Shown: positions 7,601-15,695 of the stretch, one piece after another
Layout of the letters: each line of letters starts with the position of its first letter
How positions within the stretch are numbered: position 1 is the stretch's first letter
From: Lachnospiraceae bacterium
GTDB lineage: Bacteria > Bacillota > Clostridia > Lachnospirales > Lachnospiraceae
Assembly (NCBI GenBank): GCA_028727605.1
Contig: JAQYOA010000220.1
Coordinates: 1-34,751 of the forward strand
Direction of reading: 5' to 3'
DNA length: 34,751 bases
The notes under the pieces: generated by a model
What the model saw: the letters and a program-made list of their open reading frames with translations, nothing else
Database searches by the model: none
What the model was told of the DNA's origin: nothing
Made by a program: the position numbers and the translations under genes

Positions 7601-8464
7601 ATGTTAGTATCAGCAAAAGAGATGTTGGATAAAGCCAAAGCTGGTCACTATGCTGTTGGACAGTTTAACATCAACAATCTGGAGTGGACAAAATCAATTC
7701 TGCTTACCGCTCAGGAGATGAACTCTCCGGTTATCCTTGGTGTTTCCGAGGGCGCAGGAAAATACATGACAGGATTCAAAACCGTAGCTGCTATGGTAAA
7801 AGCAATGATCGAAGAACTGAACATTACCGTACCGGTTGCTCTGCATCTGGATCATGGAACCTACGAAGGATGCTATAAATGTATCGAGGCAGGATTCTCA
7901 TCCATCATGTTTGACGGATCTCACTATCCGATCGATGAGAATGTAGCAAAGACAAAAGAACTGGTAGCAGTCTGCAGAGAAAAAGGAATTTCTCTTGAGG
8001 CAGAGGTTGGTTCCATCGGCGGCGAAGAAGACGGCGTTGTAGGAATGGGCGAATGTGCAGATCCTAACGAGTGCAAGATGATTGCTGATCTGGGCGTTGA
8101 TATGCTGGCAGCAGGTATCGGCAACATTCATGGAAAATATCCGGCAAACTGGCAGGGACTGAGCTTTGAGACTCTGGATGCTGTACAGCAGCTGACCGGA
8201 GCAATGCCTCTGGTACTTCACGGCGGTACAGGAATTCCGGAAGATATGATCAAGAAAGCGATCGACCTTGGCGTATCCAAGATCAATGTAAATACAGAGT
8301 GCCAGCTGTCCTTTGCAGCAGCAACCCGTAAGTATATTGAAGAAGGAAAAGATCAGCAGGGTAAGGGATATGATCCTCGCAAGCTGTTAGCTCCTGGCGC
8401 AGAAGCAATCAAAGCAACTGTAAGAGAAAAAATTGAACTCTTTGGCTCTGCAAATAAAGCCTGA
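7601..8464 (+). CDS. fba: Class II fructose-1,6-bisphosphate aldolase
   Basis: Cleaves fructose 1,6-bisphosphate to dihydroxyacetone phosphate and glyceraldehyde 3-phosphate in glycolysis. The 287-residue protein is a full-length class IIB-type enzyme. The catalytic base and zinc ligand are in LHLDHG (D84, H85), the other metal ligands in LEAEVG (E135), GNIHG (H177) and LVLHGGTGI (H207). The phosphate-binding loop GGTG and INVNTE strand are intact. Because ketose-bisphosphate aldolases share these motifs, a tagatose-bisphosphate specificity is possible, but a free-standing strongly promoted copy favours the glycolytic role. Confidence 0.95.
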   Translation: MLVSAKEMLDKAKAGHYAVGQFNINNLEWTKSILLTAQEMNSPVILGVSEGAGKYMTGFKTVAAMVKAMIEELNITVPVALHLDHGTYEGCYKCIEAGFSSIMFDGSHYPIDENVAKTKELVAVCREKGISLEAEVGSIGGEEDGVVGMGECADPNECKMIADLGVDMLAAGIGNIHGKYPANWQGLSFETLDAVQQLTGAMPLVLHGGTGIPEDMIKKAIDLGVSKINVNTECQLSFAAATRKYIEEGKDQQGKGYDPRKLLAPGAEAIKATVREKIELFGSANKA

Positions 8465-8471
8465 GTTTTAG

Positions 8472-8519
8472 AAAAAAGTACCGTATCTGTTTAAAGAGAG
8501 GATGCGGTACTTTTTTTTC
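8472..8519 (+). terminator. Intrinsic terminator of fba
   Basis: AAAAAAGTACCGTATC pairs with GATGCGGTACTTTTTT, with one wobble, around a 13-nt loop, and is followed by a long T-run. Confidence 0.92.
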
Positions 8520-8520
8520 T

Positions 8521-8829
8521 TAAAAATAGCCGCTCCGTTCATCGAATCCAATAAATTTTTGCGGCAAAGAAGAGAACTTTTGGCAAAAAGTACGAAATAT
8601 TCGAAACAGGCCAAAAACTGCTTGCCTTTTTGGCTTTTTTGCGTTATCTTATTAGCAGTTGGAAATGAAAATTCCATATGCGTATGTAAAACAAGGGCGT
8701 TCTACAAAAAATGATATGTTTTTTGAGGACCCCTTTTTCTTTTCATGACGGTTTGATTCAGGCGGTGCTGCCTGTATTGCCGGAAAAAGGATCGTACGTA
8801 AATATATTGAACTGAAAGGAAGAAATGAA
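8521..8829 (+). promoter_or_regulatory. glnN leader with alternative hairpins (attenuator-like)
   Basis: The leader contains three related segments: TTTTGGC (8578-8584), GCCAAAAA (8610-8617) and TTTTTGGC (8627-8634), the last followed by TTTTTT. Segments 2 and 3 form a terminator-like hairpin. Segment 1 can pair with segment 2 over 7 bp and would prevent it. Further down are CAAAAAA/TTTTTTG (about 8704-8724) and a 5-bp stem CAGGC/GCCTG with a 6-nt loop (about 8759-8774). No clear promoter upstream of segment 1 was found. A weak alternative promoter (TTGCCT at 8623, 16-bp spacer, TATCTT at 8645) overlaps the terminator-like hairpin, so the attenuator reading is not certain. Confidence 0.45.
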
Positions 8830-10944
8830 ATGGGAGAATATGTAAATGCAGCCGAGATCTTTGGTGAAAACGTATTCAATGACAAAGTCATGCAGGAACG
8901 TCTTCCAAAGAACGTTTACAAAAAACTGAAAAAAATCATCGCAGAGGGCGGAGATCTGGATCTGGCAACTGCAGATGTCATTGCTCATGAGATGAAAGAG
9001 TGGGCAATCGAGAAGGGAGCTACTCATTATACACATTGGTTCCAGCCTCTGACAGGTGTAACTGCTGAAAAACATGATTCCTTTATTACCTCCCCACTGC
9101 CAAGTGGAAAGGTACTGATGAGCTTTTCCGGCAAAGAATTGATCAAAGGTGAGCCGGATGCTTCTTCCTTCCCTTCAGGTGGACTTCGTGCAACCTTCGA
9201 GGCAAGAGGATATACAGCATGGGATTGTACTTCTCCGGCATTTGTTCGTCAGGATGCTGCAGGAGCTACCCTTTGCATTCCTACTGCATTCTGCTCTTAC
9301 ACAGGAGAGGCACTGGATCAGAAGACACCACTGCTTCGTTCCATGGAAGCGATCAATGTTCAGTCTCTCAGACTGTTAAGACTCTTTGGAAATACTACTT
9401 CCAAGAAAGTTACACCATCCGTAGGACCGGAGCAGGAATACTTCCTGGTAGATGCTGAGAAATTCTTACAGAGAAAAGACTTGATTTATACCGGACGTAC
9501 CCTGTTCGGAGCAATGCCTCCGAAAGGACAGGAGATGGATGACCATTATTTTGGAACCATTCGTCAGAGAATTGCCGGATTTATGAAAGATGTCAATATT
9601 GAACTTTGGAAGATGGGTGTTACCGCAAAAACTCAGCACAACGAAGTGGCACCGGCACAGCACGAGCTGGCAACCATCTACTCCGAGGCAAATATTGCTG
9701 TTGATAATAACCAGCTGGTAATGCAGACCTTAAAGAGAGTTGCCTGCCAGCATGGAATGAAGTGCCTGCTTCATGAGAAACCATTTGCAGGTGTAAATGG
9801 TTCCGGAAAACATAATAACTGGTCAATCACAACGGATGACGGAATCAATCTGCTGGAGCCGGGAAAAACTCCTCACGAGAATGTTCAGTTCCTGCTCGTT
9901 TTAAGCTGCATCCTCAAAGCAGTCGATGTACATGCAGATCTTCTTCGTGAATCTGCAGCAGATCCAGGAAACGATCACAGACTGGGAGCAAATGAGGCTC
10001 CGCCGGCTATCATTTCTGTATTCCTTGGCGAACAGCTTGAGGACGTAGTAGATCAGCTGCTGAGCACCGGAAGTGCTACACAGAGCAAAAAGGGTGGTGT
10101 GCTTTCCACAGGTGTTAAGACTCTGCCGGATCTGAACAAGGATGCTACCGATCGTAACAGAACATCACCGTTTGCATTTACCGGAAATAAATTTGAGTTC
10201 CGTATGGTTGGATCCCGTGACTCCGTAGCAAGCCCGAACATTGTACTGAATACAATCGTTGCAGAAGCATTCCGTGATGCCTGTGATGAACTTGAGAAGG
10301 CAGAATGCTTTGAGGAAGCAGTACATGATCTGATCAAGAAGAACCTGAGTGAGCACCAGAGAATTATCTTCAATGGAAACGGATATACTGATGAGTGGGT
10401 AGCGGAAGCAGAGAAGAGAGGTCTTCCGAACATCAAATCCATGGTATATGCAATTCCTGCACTGACTTCCGAGAAAGCAGTAAAACTGTTCGGTGATTTC
10501 GGTGTATTCACCAAGGCAGAACTGGAATCCCGTGCGGAAGTAAAATATGAGAATTATGCAAAGACCATTAACATCGAGGCAAAGACCATGATCGATATGG
10601 CAAGCAAACAGATTGTTCCTGCAGTAATCAAATATGCTACTGGACTGGCCGGATCCATCAACACAATCCTTGCAGCAGGTGTCAGCGAAGTAAGCGTACA
10701 GAAAGAACTGCTTGAAGAGACCAGCAAGCTTCTGAAAGAGACTCAGAATGCTCTGGCAGCCCTGATTGCCATTGAAGACAAAGGCTGTACGATGGAAGAC
10801 GGCGAGGAAAAGGCAAAATATTACTACGAAGAAGTTGCTCCGGCAATGGAAGCACTCCGTACACCGGTAGATAAACTGGAAATGATCGTAGACAAAGAAA
10901 TGTGGCCGATGCCGTCCTATGGCGATCTGATCTTTGAAGTATAA
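8830..10944 (+). CDS. glnN: Glutamine synthetase type III
   Basis: Makes glutamine from glutamate, ammonia and ATP; the main ammonium-assimilation enzyme where present. The 704-residue length is that of GSIII, far longer than GSI or GSII. Characteristic regions: the N-terminal GSIII domain with [12 protein letters not shown] and [36 protein letters not shown] (glutamate/metal site), [13 protein letters not shown], then [18 protein letters not shown] (ATP and metal site), and [21 protein letters not shown]. The C-terminal part is a helical GSIII extension. It is a single-gene unit between terminators with an unusual leader, consistent with nitrogen control at the RNA level, which is inference. 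Confidence 0.97.
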   Translation: MGEYVNAAEIFGENVFNDKVMQERLPKNVYKKLKKIIAEGGDLDLATADVIAHEMKEWAIEKGATHYTHWFQPLTGVTAEKHDSFITSPLPSGKVLMSFSGKELIKGEPDASSFPSGGLRATFEARGYTAWDCTSPAFVRQDAAGATLCIPTAFCSYTGEALDQKTPLLRSMEAINVQSLRLLRLFGNTTSKKVTPSVGPEQEYFLVDAEKFLQRKDLIYTGRTLFGAMPPKGQEMDDHYFGTIRQRIAGFMKDVNIELWKMGVTAKTQHNEVAPAQHELATIYSEANIAVDNNQLVMQTLKRVACQHGMKCLLHEKPFAGVNGSGKHNNWSITTDDGINLLEPGKTPHENVQFLLVLSCILKAVDVHADLLRESAADPGNDHRLGANEAPPAIISVFLGEQLEDVVDQLLSTGSATQSKKGGVLSTGVKTLPDLNKDATDRNRTSPFAFTGNKFEFRMVGSRDSVASPNIVLNTIVAEAFRDACDELEKAECFEEAVHDLIKKNLSEHQRIIFNGNGYTDEWVAEAEKRGLPNIKSMVYAIPALTSEKAVKLFGDFGVFTKAELESRAEVKYENYAKTINIEAKTMIDMASKQIVPAVIKYATGLAGSINTILAAGVSEVSVQKELLEETSKLLKETQNALAALIAIEDKGCTMEDGEEKAKYYYEEVAPAMEALRTPVDKLEMIVDKEMWPMPSYGDLIFEV

Positions 10945-10984
10945 AGAATCAGCTATACATCCCTGTTTGACGAATATGAGGAAG

Positions 10985-11018
10985 AAAAGAGCCGTTTTTG
11001 ACAACGGCTCTTTTTTTT
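10985..11018 (+). terminator. Intrinsic terminator of glnN, overlapping the next promoter
   Basis: AAAAGAGCCGTT pairs with AACGGCTCTTTT (12 bp) and continues into a T8 run. The 6-nt loop and right arm contain the -35 box of the downstream promoter. Confidence 0.92.
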
Positions 11019-11026
11019 GGTACAAT
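10998..11026 (+). promoter_or_regulatory. Strong sigma-A-type promoter of the TagA-like/YitT unit
   Basis: A consensus TTGACA (10998-11003), 17-bp spacer, TACAAT (11021-11026). The -35 box lies in the loop of the glnN terminator and the T-run forms part of the spacer. Confidence 0.8.
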
Positions 11027-11046
11027 GGGGATAATTATAGGGGGAA

Positions 11047-11772
11047 ATGCCCTTGATCAGCCACAAAGAATCAGAGGTGCAGGAGTTGAAGGCAGAAATT
11101 GAAATTTTAGGCGTTGCAGTGGAATTGAAACGAGTCGATGCAGCGATGAGTCAGGTGGAGGAATACCTGAAAAATGATAAACTGAATACGATCGGTGTCG
11201 TGACGATGCAGATGCTGATGCAGGCGAACAAGGATGAGCGATGGAAAAAATATATTTCCGATTTTGATATGACCGTGATCTGCGAGACGGAGGTGTTGGA
11301 TGCTGCCGGAGTTGAACCGGAAGAGCCTGTTTATGAGGAAGTGGAAACCAATGAGTTTATTGCCCGTCTGTTCTGGTATCTGATTCAGAAAGATTGCCGG
11401 GTTTATGTACTTGGCGATACGGAGAGTGAGGCCAGGGCATTGGTAAAATATCTTATGGAAACCTATCCGGGAATCCAGATTGAAGGCAGTTCTGTTGTGG
11501 ATTCCCTGGAGGAATCCGATTTTGACAGTCTGGTTAATGAGATTAACAGTAACACGGTGGATATTATCGTAAGCGGACTTGCCGGGACAAGACAGGATCA
11601 GTTTGTCCTGGAGAACAGCAGCAAAATTAATGCGAAAATCTGGTTCAGTCTCGGAGAGCATCCATCGGTACAAAATGATGCGGGAATAAAAACCAGCTGG
11701 TGGGGAAACTTATTGAAGAAGAATACATTCAAACGAATGGTAACAAAATATAACAGTGAGAAGGAAGGATAA
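11047..11772 (+). CDS. Degenerate WecG/TagA/CpsF-like (GT26 family) protein
   Basis: A 241-residue cytoplasmic protein with the overall plan of GT26 glycosyltransferases such as TagA. The N-terminal strand ILGVAVELKRVDAAMSQVEEYL, the segment TIGVVTMQMLMQANKDERWKKYISDFDMTVI, the second Rossmann-like part VYVLGDTESEARALVKYLMETYPG, and VDIIVSGLAGTRQDQFV all align by eye. However, the catalytic region that normally reads like LVLPDGIGVV is replaced by VICETEVLDAAGVE, so the key Asp-Gly pair is absent. It may be a non-catalytic relative. It forms an operon with the YitT-type gene five bases downstream. Family placement is moderately sure; the function is unknown. Confidence 0.65.
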   Translation: MPLISHKESEVQELKAEIEILGVAVELKRVDAAMSQVEEYLKNDKLNTIGVVTMQMLMQANKDERWKKYISDFDMTVICETEVLDAAGVEPEEPVYEEVETNEFIARLFWYLIQKDCRVYVLGDTESEARALVKYLMETYPGIQIEGSSVVDSLEESDFDSLVNEINSNTVDIIVSGLAGTRQDQFVLENSSKINAKIWFSLGEHPSVQNDAGIKTSWWGNLLKKNTFKRMVTKYNSEKEG

Positions 11773-11777
11773 CGATC

Positions 11778-12650
11778 ATGCACCCATTGGTGAAGAAGAG
11801 ACCGGGGAGAGATTACTTTTTGATTACTTTGGGGACAGCCCTCATGGCTGTGGCAATCAATTCTGTTTTTGATCCGGCCGGTCTTGTTACCGGAGGCTTT
11901 ACCGGTCTCGCCATTGTGATCAAACAGCTGACGGAAGAGGTCTTTCCGGGAGGCATTCCGATCTGGTTTACCAACCTGATTCTGAACATTCCCATGTTCT
12001 TTTTTGGTATTCGCATCAAAGGGATCGAATTTTTGAAGAAAACAATTTTCGGAACGCTGATGAATACTTTCTGGCTGGCGGTCCTTCCGGTATTTTGCCT
12101 GGTTCCGGATGATCTGACCTTGTCCGCTCTGTTTGGCGGCGTTCTTATGGGAGCCGGCATTGGAATGGTATTTATCGGAAACGGGACAACCGGCGGAACG
12201 GATATGATGGCTGCTTTGATTCAGCATTTCCTGCGCTATTACTCAGTGGGGCAGGTGATGCAGGTGGTCGATGGTCTGATTGTGTTTCTCGGAGTTTTCG
12301 TGTTCGGAATCCGTGCCTGTTTATATGCGGTTGTTGCAATTTTTGTAACCACAAAGGTGGCTGATGCACTGATGGAAGGTATGAATTATGCAAAATCCGC
12401 TTTCATTATCACTTCCGCGCCGGAAGAAGTTGCCAATCGTCTGATGGAGGAACTGGACCGGGGAACGACCGGTGTCCATATCCGCGGAATGTATACCGGT
12501 GAGGAACGCGTGATGGTGTTTTGTGTGCTGGGGAAAAAACAGGTTCCCCAGATGAAAGTAATTGTAGGGACAATTGATCCCGATGCGTTTGTAGTAGTGT
12601 TTGATGCAAGGGAAGTTCTCGGAGAGGGATTTCAGACAGATTTCTCATAA
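11778..12650 (+). CDS. YitT-family membrane protein (DUF161/DUF2179)
   Basis: A 290-residue integral membrane protein. About five hydrophobic segments occupy roughly residues 10-200 (for example LITLGTALMAVAINSVFDPAGLVTGGFTGLAIVI and LFGGVLMGAGIGMVFIGNGTTGGTDMMAAL). A soluble C-terminal DUF2179 domain follows (about 205-285, SAFIITSAPEEVANRLMEELDRGTTGVHIRGMYTGEERVMVFCVL), ending in DPDAFVVVFDAREVLGEGF. The GGFTGLA and GTTGGTD glycine motifs are family hallmarks. The family's biochemical function is not established. Co-transcribed with the TagA-like gene; only a weak hairpin follows it. Confidence 0.9.
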   Translation: MHPLVKKRPGRDYFLITLGTALMAVAINSVFDPAGLVTGGFTGLAIVIKQLTEEVFPGGIPIWFTNLILNIPMFFFGIRIKGIEFLKKTIFGTLMNTFWLAVLPVFCLVPDDLTLSALFGGVLMGAGIGMVFIGNGTTGGTDMMAALIQHFLRYYSVGQVMQVVDGLIVFLGVFVFGIRACLYAVVAIFVTTKVADALMEGMNYAKSAFIITSAPEEVANRLMEELDRGTTGVHIRGMYTGEERVMVFCVLGKKQVPQMKVIVGTIDPDAFVVVFDAREVLGEGFQTDFS

Positions 12651-12774
12651 AAGTGCAGAGATTGTTGGAGTTTCTCTTTATTTTTTGGACATTATGTATT
12701 AAAATGGAACTGTTCAGAGTCTAAGTAAGATTTGAAAAGCGGCACTGTACAGGAACCCGAAAAACGGTAATTGG

Positions 12775-12805
12775 TATCAGAAACATAGGGGTGTGGATTC
12801 TGATA
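12775..12805. promoter_or_regulatory. Perfect 8-bp dyad upstream of the PucR-type regulator
   Basis: TATCAGAA (12775-12782) and TTCTGATA (12798-12805) are separated by 15 bp, about 73 bp before the regulator start. This could be an operator, possibly for autoregulation, or an RNA hairpin. No clear promoter boxes were identified; a TAAAAT at 12700-12705 lacks a good -35 box. Confidence 0.35.
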
Positions 12806-12877
12806 TGCAGTTGTTCTTTCGGCAGCAGATGGGTATTTTGAAAAGCAAAAACCATAGGATGAAAGAGGGAAGAAGCT

Positions 12878-13966
12878 ATGATTTCAAATCAGATTTTGCA
12901 AAGTACGATTGAGGGAATCAAAAACATTTCACGTGTAGAGCTTTGTGTGACGGATGTGGAAGGAAAGGTGCTGGTCACAACCTTCCCGGAAGTAGAGATC
13001 AATAAAAATGAAGTTGCCAGTTTTGCCGAGTCTCAGGCAGATTCCCAGACCATGAAGAATTATCAGTTTTTTAAGATTTATGATGAGCATCAGCTGGAGT
13101 ATATTCTTGTGGTGAAAGGGGCAAATGATGATGTACATCTGGTAGGGAAACTTGTTACCTTCCAGATCCAGAATCTGCTGGTAGCTTATAAAGAGCGATT
13201 TGATAAAGATAACTTTATCAAAAATCTGCTCCTGGATAATCTGCTTCTTGTAGATATTTACAACAGAGCGAAAAAGCTACATATTGAGGCGGAAGCAAGG
13301 CGCCTTGTATTTATTCTGGAAACAAACCCGGACAAAAACAGCGGTGCGCTGGAAAGCGTGAAGAATCTGTTTGGCACCAAGTCCGGTGATTTTATAACTG
13401 CTGTCGATGAGAAAAATATTATCATCGTCAAAGAGCTGGATGCAGGGGAAGATTATGCACAGATGAATAAAGTTGCAGCTTCTATCCTGGATGCAGCAGG
13501 TAAGGATGAGGAAGGGAAGACTCACGTTGCTTACGGTACCATTGTCAAGGAGATTAAAGAAGTCTCCAGATCCTATAAAGAAGCCAAAATGGCTATGGAT
13601 GTAGGCAAGATTTTCTCCGGCGAGAATGATATCTATGCATATAGTTCACTCGGCATCGGACGTTTGATTTATCAGCTGCCGATTCCGCTGTGTAAAATGT
13701 TCATCAGGGAAATATTCGGAAATAAATCTCCGGATGACTTTGATGAGGAGACACTGACAACAATTAATAAGTTCTTCGAGAATTCGCTGAATGTTTCGGA
13801 AACATCCAGACAGCTTTATATACATCGAAACACGCTGGTATACCGGCTTGACAAGCTGCAGAAGAGTACGGGACTTGATTTGCGGGTTTTCGAGGATGCG
13901 ATCACATTCAAGATCGCACTTATGGTCGTGCAGTATATGAAATATATGGAAACGCTCGACTATTAA
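12878..13966 (+). CDS. PucR/CdaR-type helix-turn-helix transcriptional regulator
   Basis: A 362-residue protein whose C-terminus carries the PucR-type HTH (about residues 305-355): NKFFENSLNVSETSRQLYIHRNTLVYRLDKLQKSTGLDLR, the HRNTL(V/x)YRL signature of this class. The N-terminus (MISNQILQSTIEGIKNISRVELCVTDVEGKVL) resembles the sugar-diacid recognition domain of CdaR, and the middle resembles the GGDEF-like segment of the same family. Such regulators activate catabolic genes in response to small acids or purines, but no catabolic operon sits next to it. It lies 22 bp before ftsE, so it could be partly co-transcribed with it. The ligand is unknown. Confidence 0.85.
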   Translation: MISNQILQSTIEGIKNISRVELCVTDVEGKVLVTTFPEVEINKNEVASFAESQADSQTMKNYQFFKIYDEHQLEYILVVKGANDDVHLVGKLVTFQIQNLLVAYKERFDKDNFIKNLLLDNLLLVDIYNRAKKLHIEAEARRLVFILETNPDKNSGALESVKNLFGTKSGDFITAVDEKNIIIVKELDAGEDYAQMNKVAASILDAAGKDEEGKTHVAYGTIVKEIKEVSRSYKEAKMAMDVGKIFSGENDIYAYSSLGIGRLIYQLPIPLCKMFIREIFGNKSPDDFDEETLTTINKFFENSLNVSETSRQLYIHRNTLVYRLDKLQKSTGLDLRVFEDAITFKIALMVVQYMKYMETLDY

Positions 13967-13988
13967 GTACTCTTTAAGGAGGAGTTAC

Positions 13989-14672
13989 ATGATTATTTTA
14001 GACAGTGTAAGTAAGAGCTACGCGAAAGGCCAGCCGGCTGTAAATAACGTATCCTTACACATCGAGAAGGGGGAATTTGTATTTATTGTGGGCAACAGCG
14101 GCTCAGGAAAATCGACCCTGATCAAGCTTTTGCTCAAAGAACTGGAACCGACTTCGGGTACCATTAAAGTGAATGGGAAAAATCTGAATCGTATGAGACG
14201 GAGCCAGATACCGAAATACCGCCGGGGAGTCGGTGTTGTATTCCAGGATTTCCGGTTGCTGAAAGATCGCAACGTTTACGAAAATGTGGCCTTTGCCCAG
14301 AGAGTGGTAGAAAAACCGAACCGTGTCATTAAAAAACGTGTTCCGGAAGTGCTCACTCTGGTTGGACTGGCGGAAAAATACAGATCATTTCCAAAGGAGC
14401 TCTCCGGAGGTGAACAGCAGAGAGTTGCGGTTGCAAGAGCCATTGTAAACCGGCCGGATATTCTTCTTGCGGATGAGCCCACAGGTAATCTGGATCCGGG
14501 AAACTCCATGGAGATTATGAGACTGCTGGAGGAAATCAATGACCGCGGAACGACAGTGCTGGTGGTAACCCATAACCGGGAAATCGTCAACTCCATGAAA
14601 AAGCGCGTGATCACCATGCGCAAGGGTGTTGTGATCAGCGATGAGAAGGAGGGCGAGTACCATGAGGTTTAG
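13989..14672 (+). CDS. ftsE: Cell division ATP-binding protein FtsE
   Basis: ATPase of the FtsEX complex, which couples ATP use in the cytoplasm to peptidoglycan hydrolase activation outside. The 227 residues show Walker A GNSGSGKST (35-43), Q-loop VVFQDFRLL (about 83-91), signature LSGGEQQR (138-145), Walker B ILLADEPTGNLD (158-169) and the switch histidine in VVTHNRE. The DFRLL and RNVYENVAF segments are typical of FtsE rather than LolD. Strong AAGGAGGAG site. It overlaps ftsX by 11 bases. Confidence 0.97.
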   Translation: MIILDSVSKSYAKGQPAVNNVSLHIEKGEFVFIVGNSGSGKSTLIKLLLKELEPTSGTIKVNGKNLNRMRRSQIPKYRRGVGVVFQDFRLLKDRNVYENVAFAQRVVEKPNRVIKKRVPEVLTLVGLAEKYRSFPKELSGGEQQRVAVARAIVNRPDILLADEPTGNLDPGNSMEIMRLLEEINDRGTTVLVVTHNREIVNSMKKRVITMRKGVVISDEKEGEYHEV

Positions 14673-15576
14673 TACACTGTGTTACAGTATCAAACAGGGT
14701 GTCAGAAATATCTGGAGAAATAAAATGTTTTCTCTGGCATCCATCGCGACCATGGGAGCCTGTATTTTCCTGTTCGGTATCTTTTTTGCAATCGTCATCA
14801 ACTTTAATTATATTGTAAAGAGTGCAGAGACAGATGTGAGTATGACCGTTTTCTTTGATGAGGATGCGGATCAGGCGACGATTGATGAGATCGGAACCGA
14901 GATTTCTGCGAAGAAAGAGATTGTCAAAGAGGTCAAATATGTGTCTGCAGATGAGACCTGGGAAAATTTTGCAAAAGATTACTTCGAGGGAAAAGAGGAG
15001 TACAAAGAAGGGTTCCGACCGAACGACAACCCGCTGGCTACCTCTGCTCATTATGAAGTGTATGTGTACGAAGTGGAGAATCAGGATGCACTTGCTGATT
15101 ATATTCGCACACTGGATGGCGTTCGGGATGTAAAACAGATGGAAGGAGCGACGGCTACGCTTTCGACGATGAATCGTGTGATTGCGTATGTATCGATTGC
15201 CATTATCCTGATTCTGCTTGCGGTATCCGTATTCCTGATCAGCAACACTGTCACCATTGGTATCTCTGTCCGGAAGGAAGAGATTGGAATCATGAAGCTG
15301 ATTGGTGCTACCAATTTGTTTGTGCGTGCTCCGTTTTTGATTGAAGGAATTCTGATTGGCCTGATCGGTGCTGCAATTCCGCTGGGGCTTCTGTATCTGA
15401 TTTATAATAAAGTAATCAGTTATGTGATGACAGAATTCAGTGTTTTGTCAAGTTTTCTCGCTTTCATGCCGGTAGAGTCGGTCTTTCGGATTCTGCTTCC
15501 TGTCGGACTGCTCCTTGGTATGGGAATTGGCCTTGTGGGAAGTTTGGTTACAATTCGCAAACATCTGAGAGTATAA
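14662..15576 (+). CDS. ftsX: Cell division protein FtsX
   Basis: Membrane partner of FtsE. I choose ATG 14662 (304 residues) over the ORF-track ATG at 14641, because AAGGAGGG at 14646-14653 is correctly spaced for 14662 and the protein then begins MRFSTLCYSIKQGVRNIWRNKMFS, the family start. TM1 is about residues 22-46. A large extracellular loop (about 47-165) follows, with FDEDADQATIDEI and KEVKYVSADETWENFAKDYF, the hydrolase-regulator contact region of the family. Three further helices follow (VIAYVSIAIILILLAVSVFLI, IEGILIGLIGAAIPLGLLYLIY, ILLPVGLLLGMGIGLVGSLVTI). Confidence 0.96.
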   Translation: MRFSTLCYSIKQGVRNIWRNKMFSLASIATMGACIFLFGIFFAIVINFNYIVKSAETDVSMTVFFDEDADQATIDEIGTEISAKKEIVKEVKYVSADETWENFAKDYFEGKEEYKEGFRPNDNPLATSAHYEVYVYEVENQDALADYIRTLDGVRDVKQMEGATATLSTMNRVIAYVSIAIILILLAVSVFLISNTVTIGISVRKEEIGIMKLIGATNLFVRAPFLIEGILIGLIGAAIPLGLLYLIYNKVISYVMTEFSVLSSFLAFMPVESVFRILLPVGLLLGMGIGLVGSLVTIRKHLRV

Positions 15577-15593
15577 CAAGCAGAGTATTCTGG

Positions 15594-15650
15594 CTGCCCT
15601 TGGGGAGGAGCGCTGCAGTGTCGGACGCAGATCCCCGGGGCAGTTTTTTT
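15594..15650 (+). terminator. Intrinsic terminator of ftsEX
   Basis: CTGCCCTTGGGGA (15594-15606) pairs with TCCCCGGGGCAG (15632-15643) with a small bulge, then TTTTTTT. The apex holds a further small stem. It separates ftsX from the S41 peptidase gene. Confidence 0.8.
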
Positions 15651-15695
15651 AAAACGGAGTATCCGATGAGATAAGAGAACGGGAAGGGATGGAAA

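Noticed and set aside
10165-11025. Minus-strand 286-codon ORF over glnN
   Set aside because: Long antisense shadow of a well-conserved gene with biased codons; it also crosses the glnN terminator.
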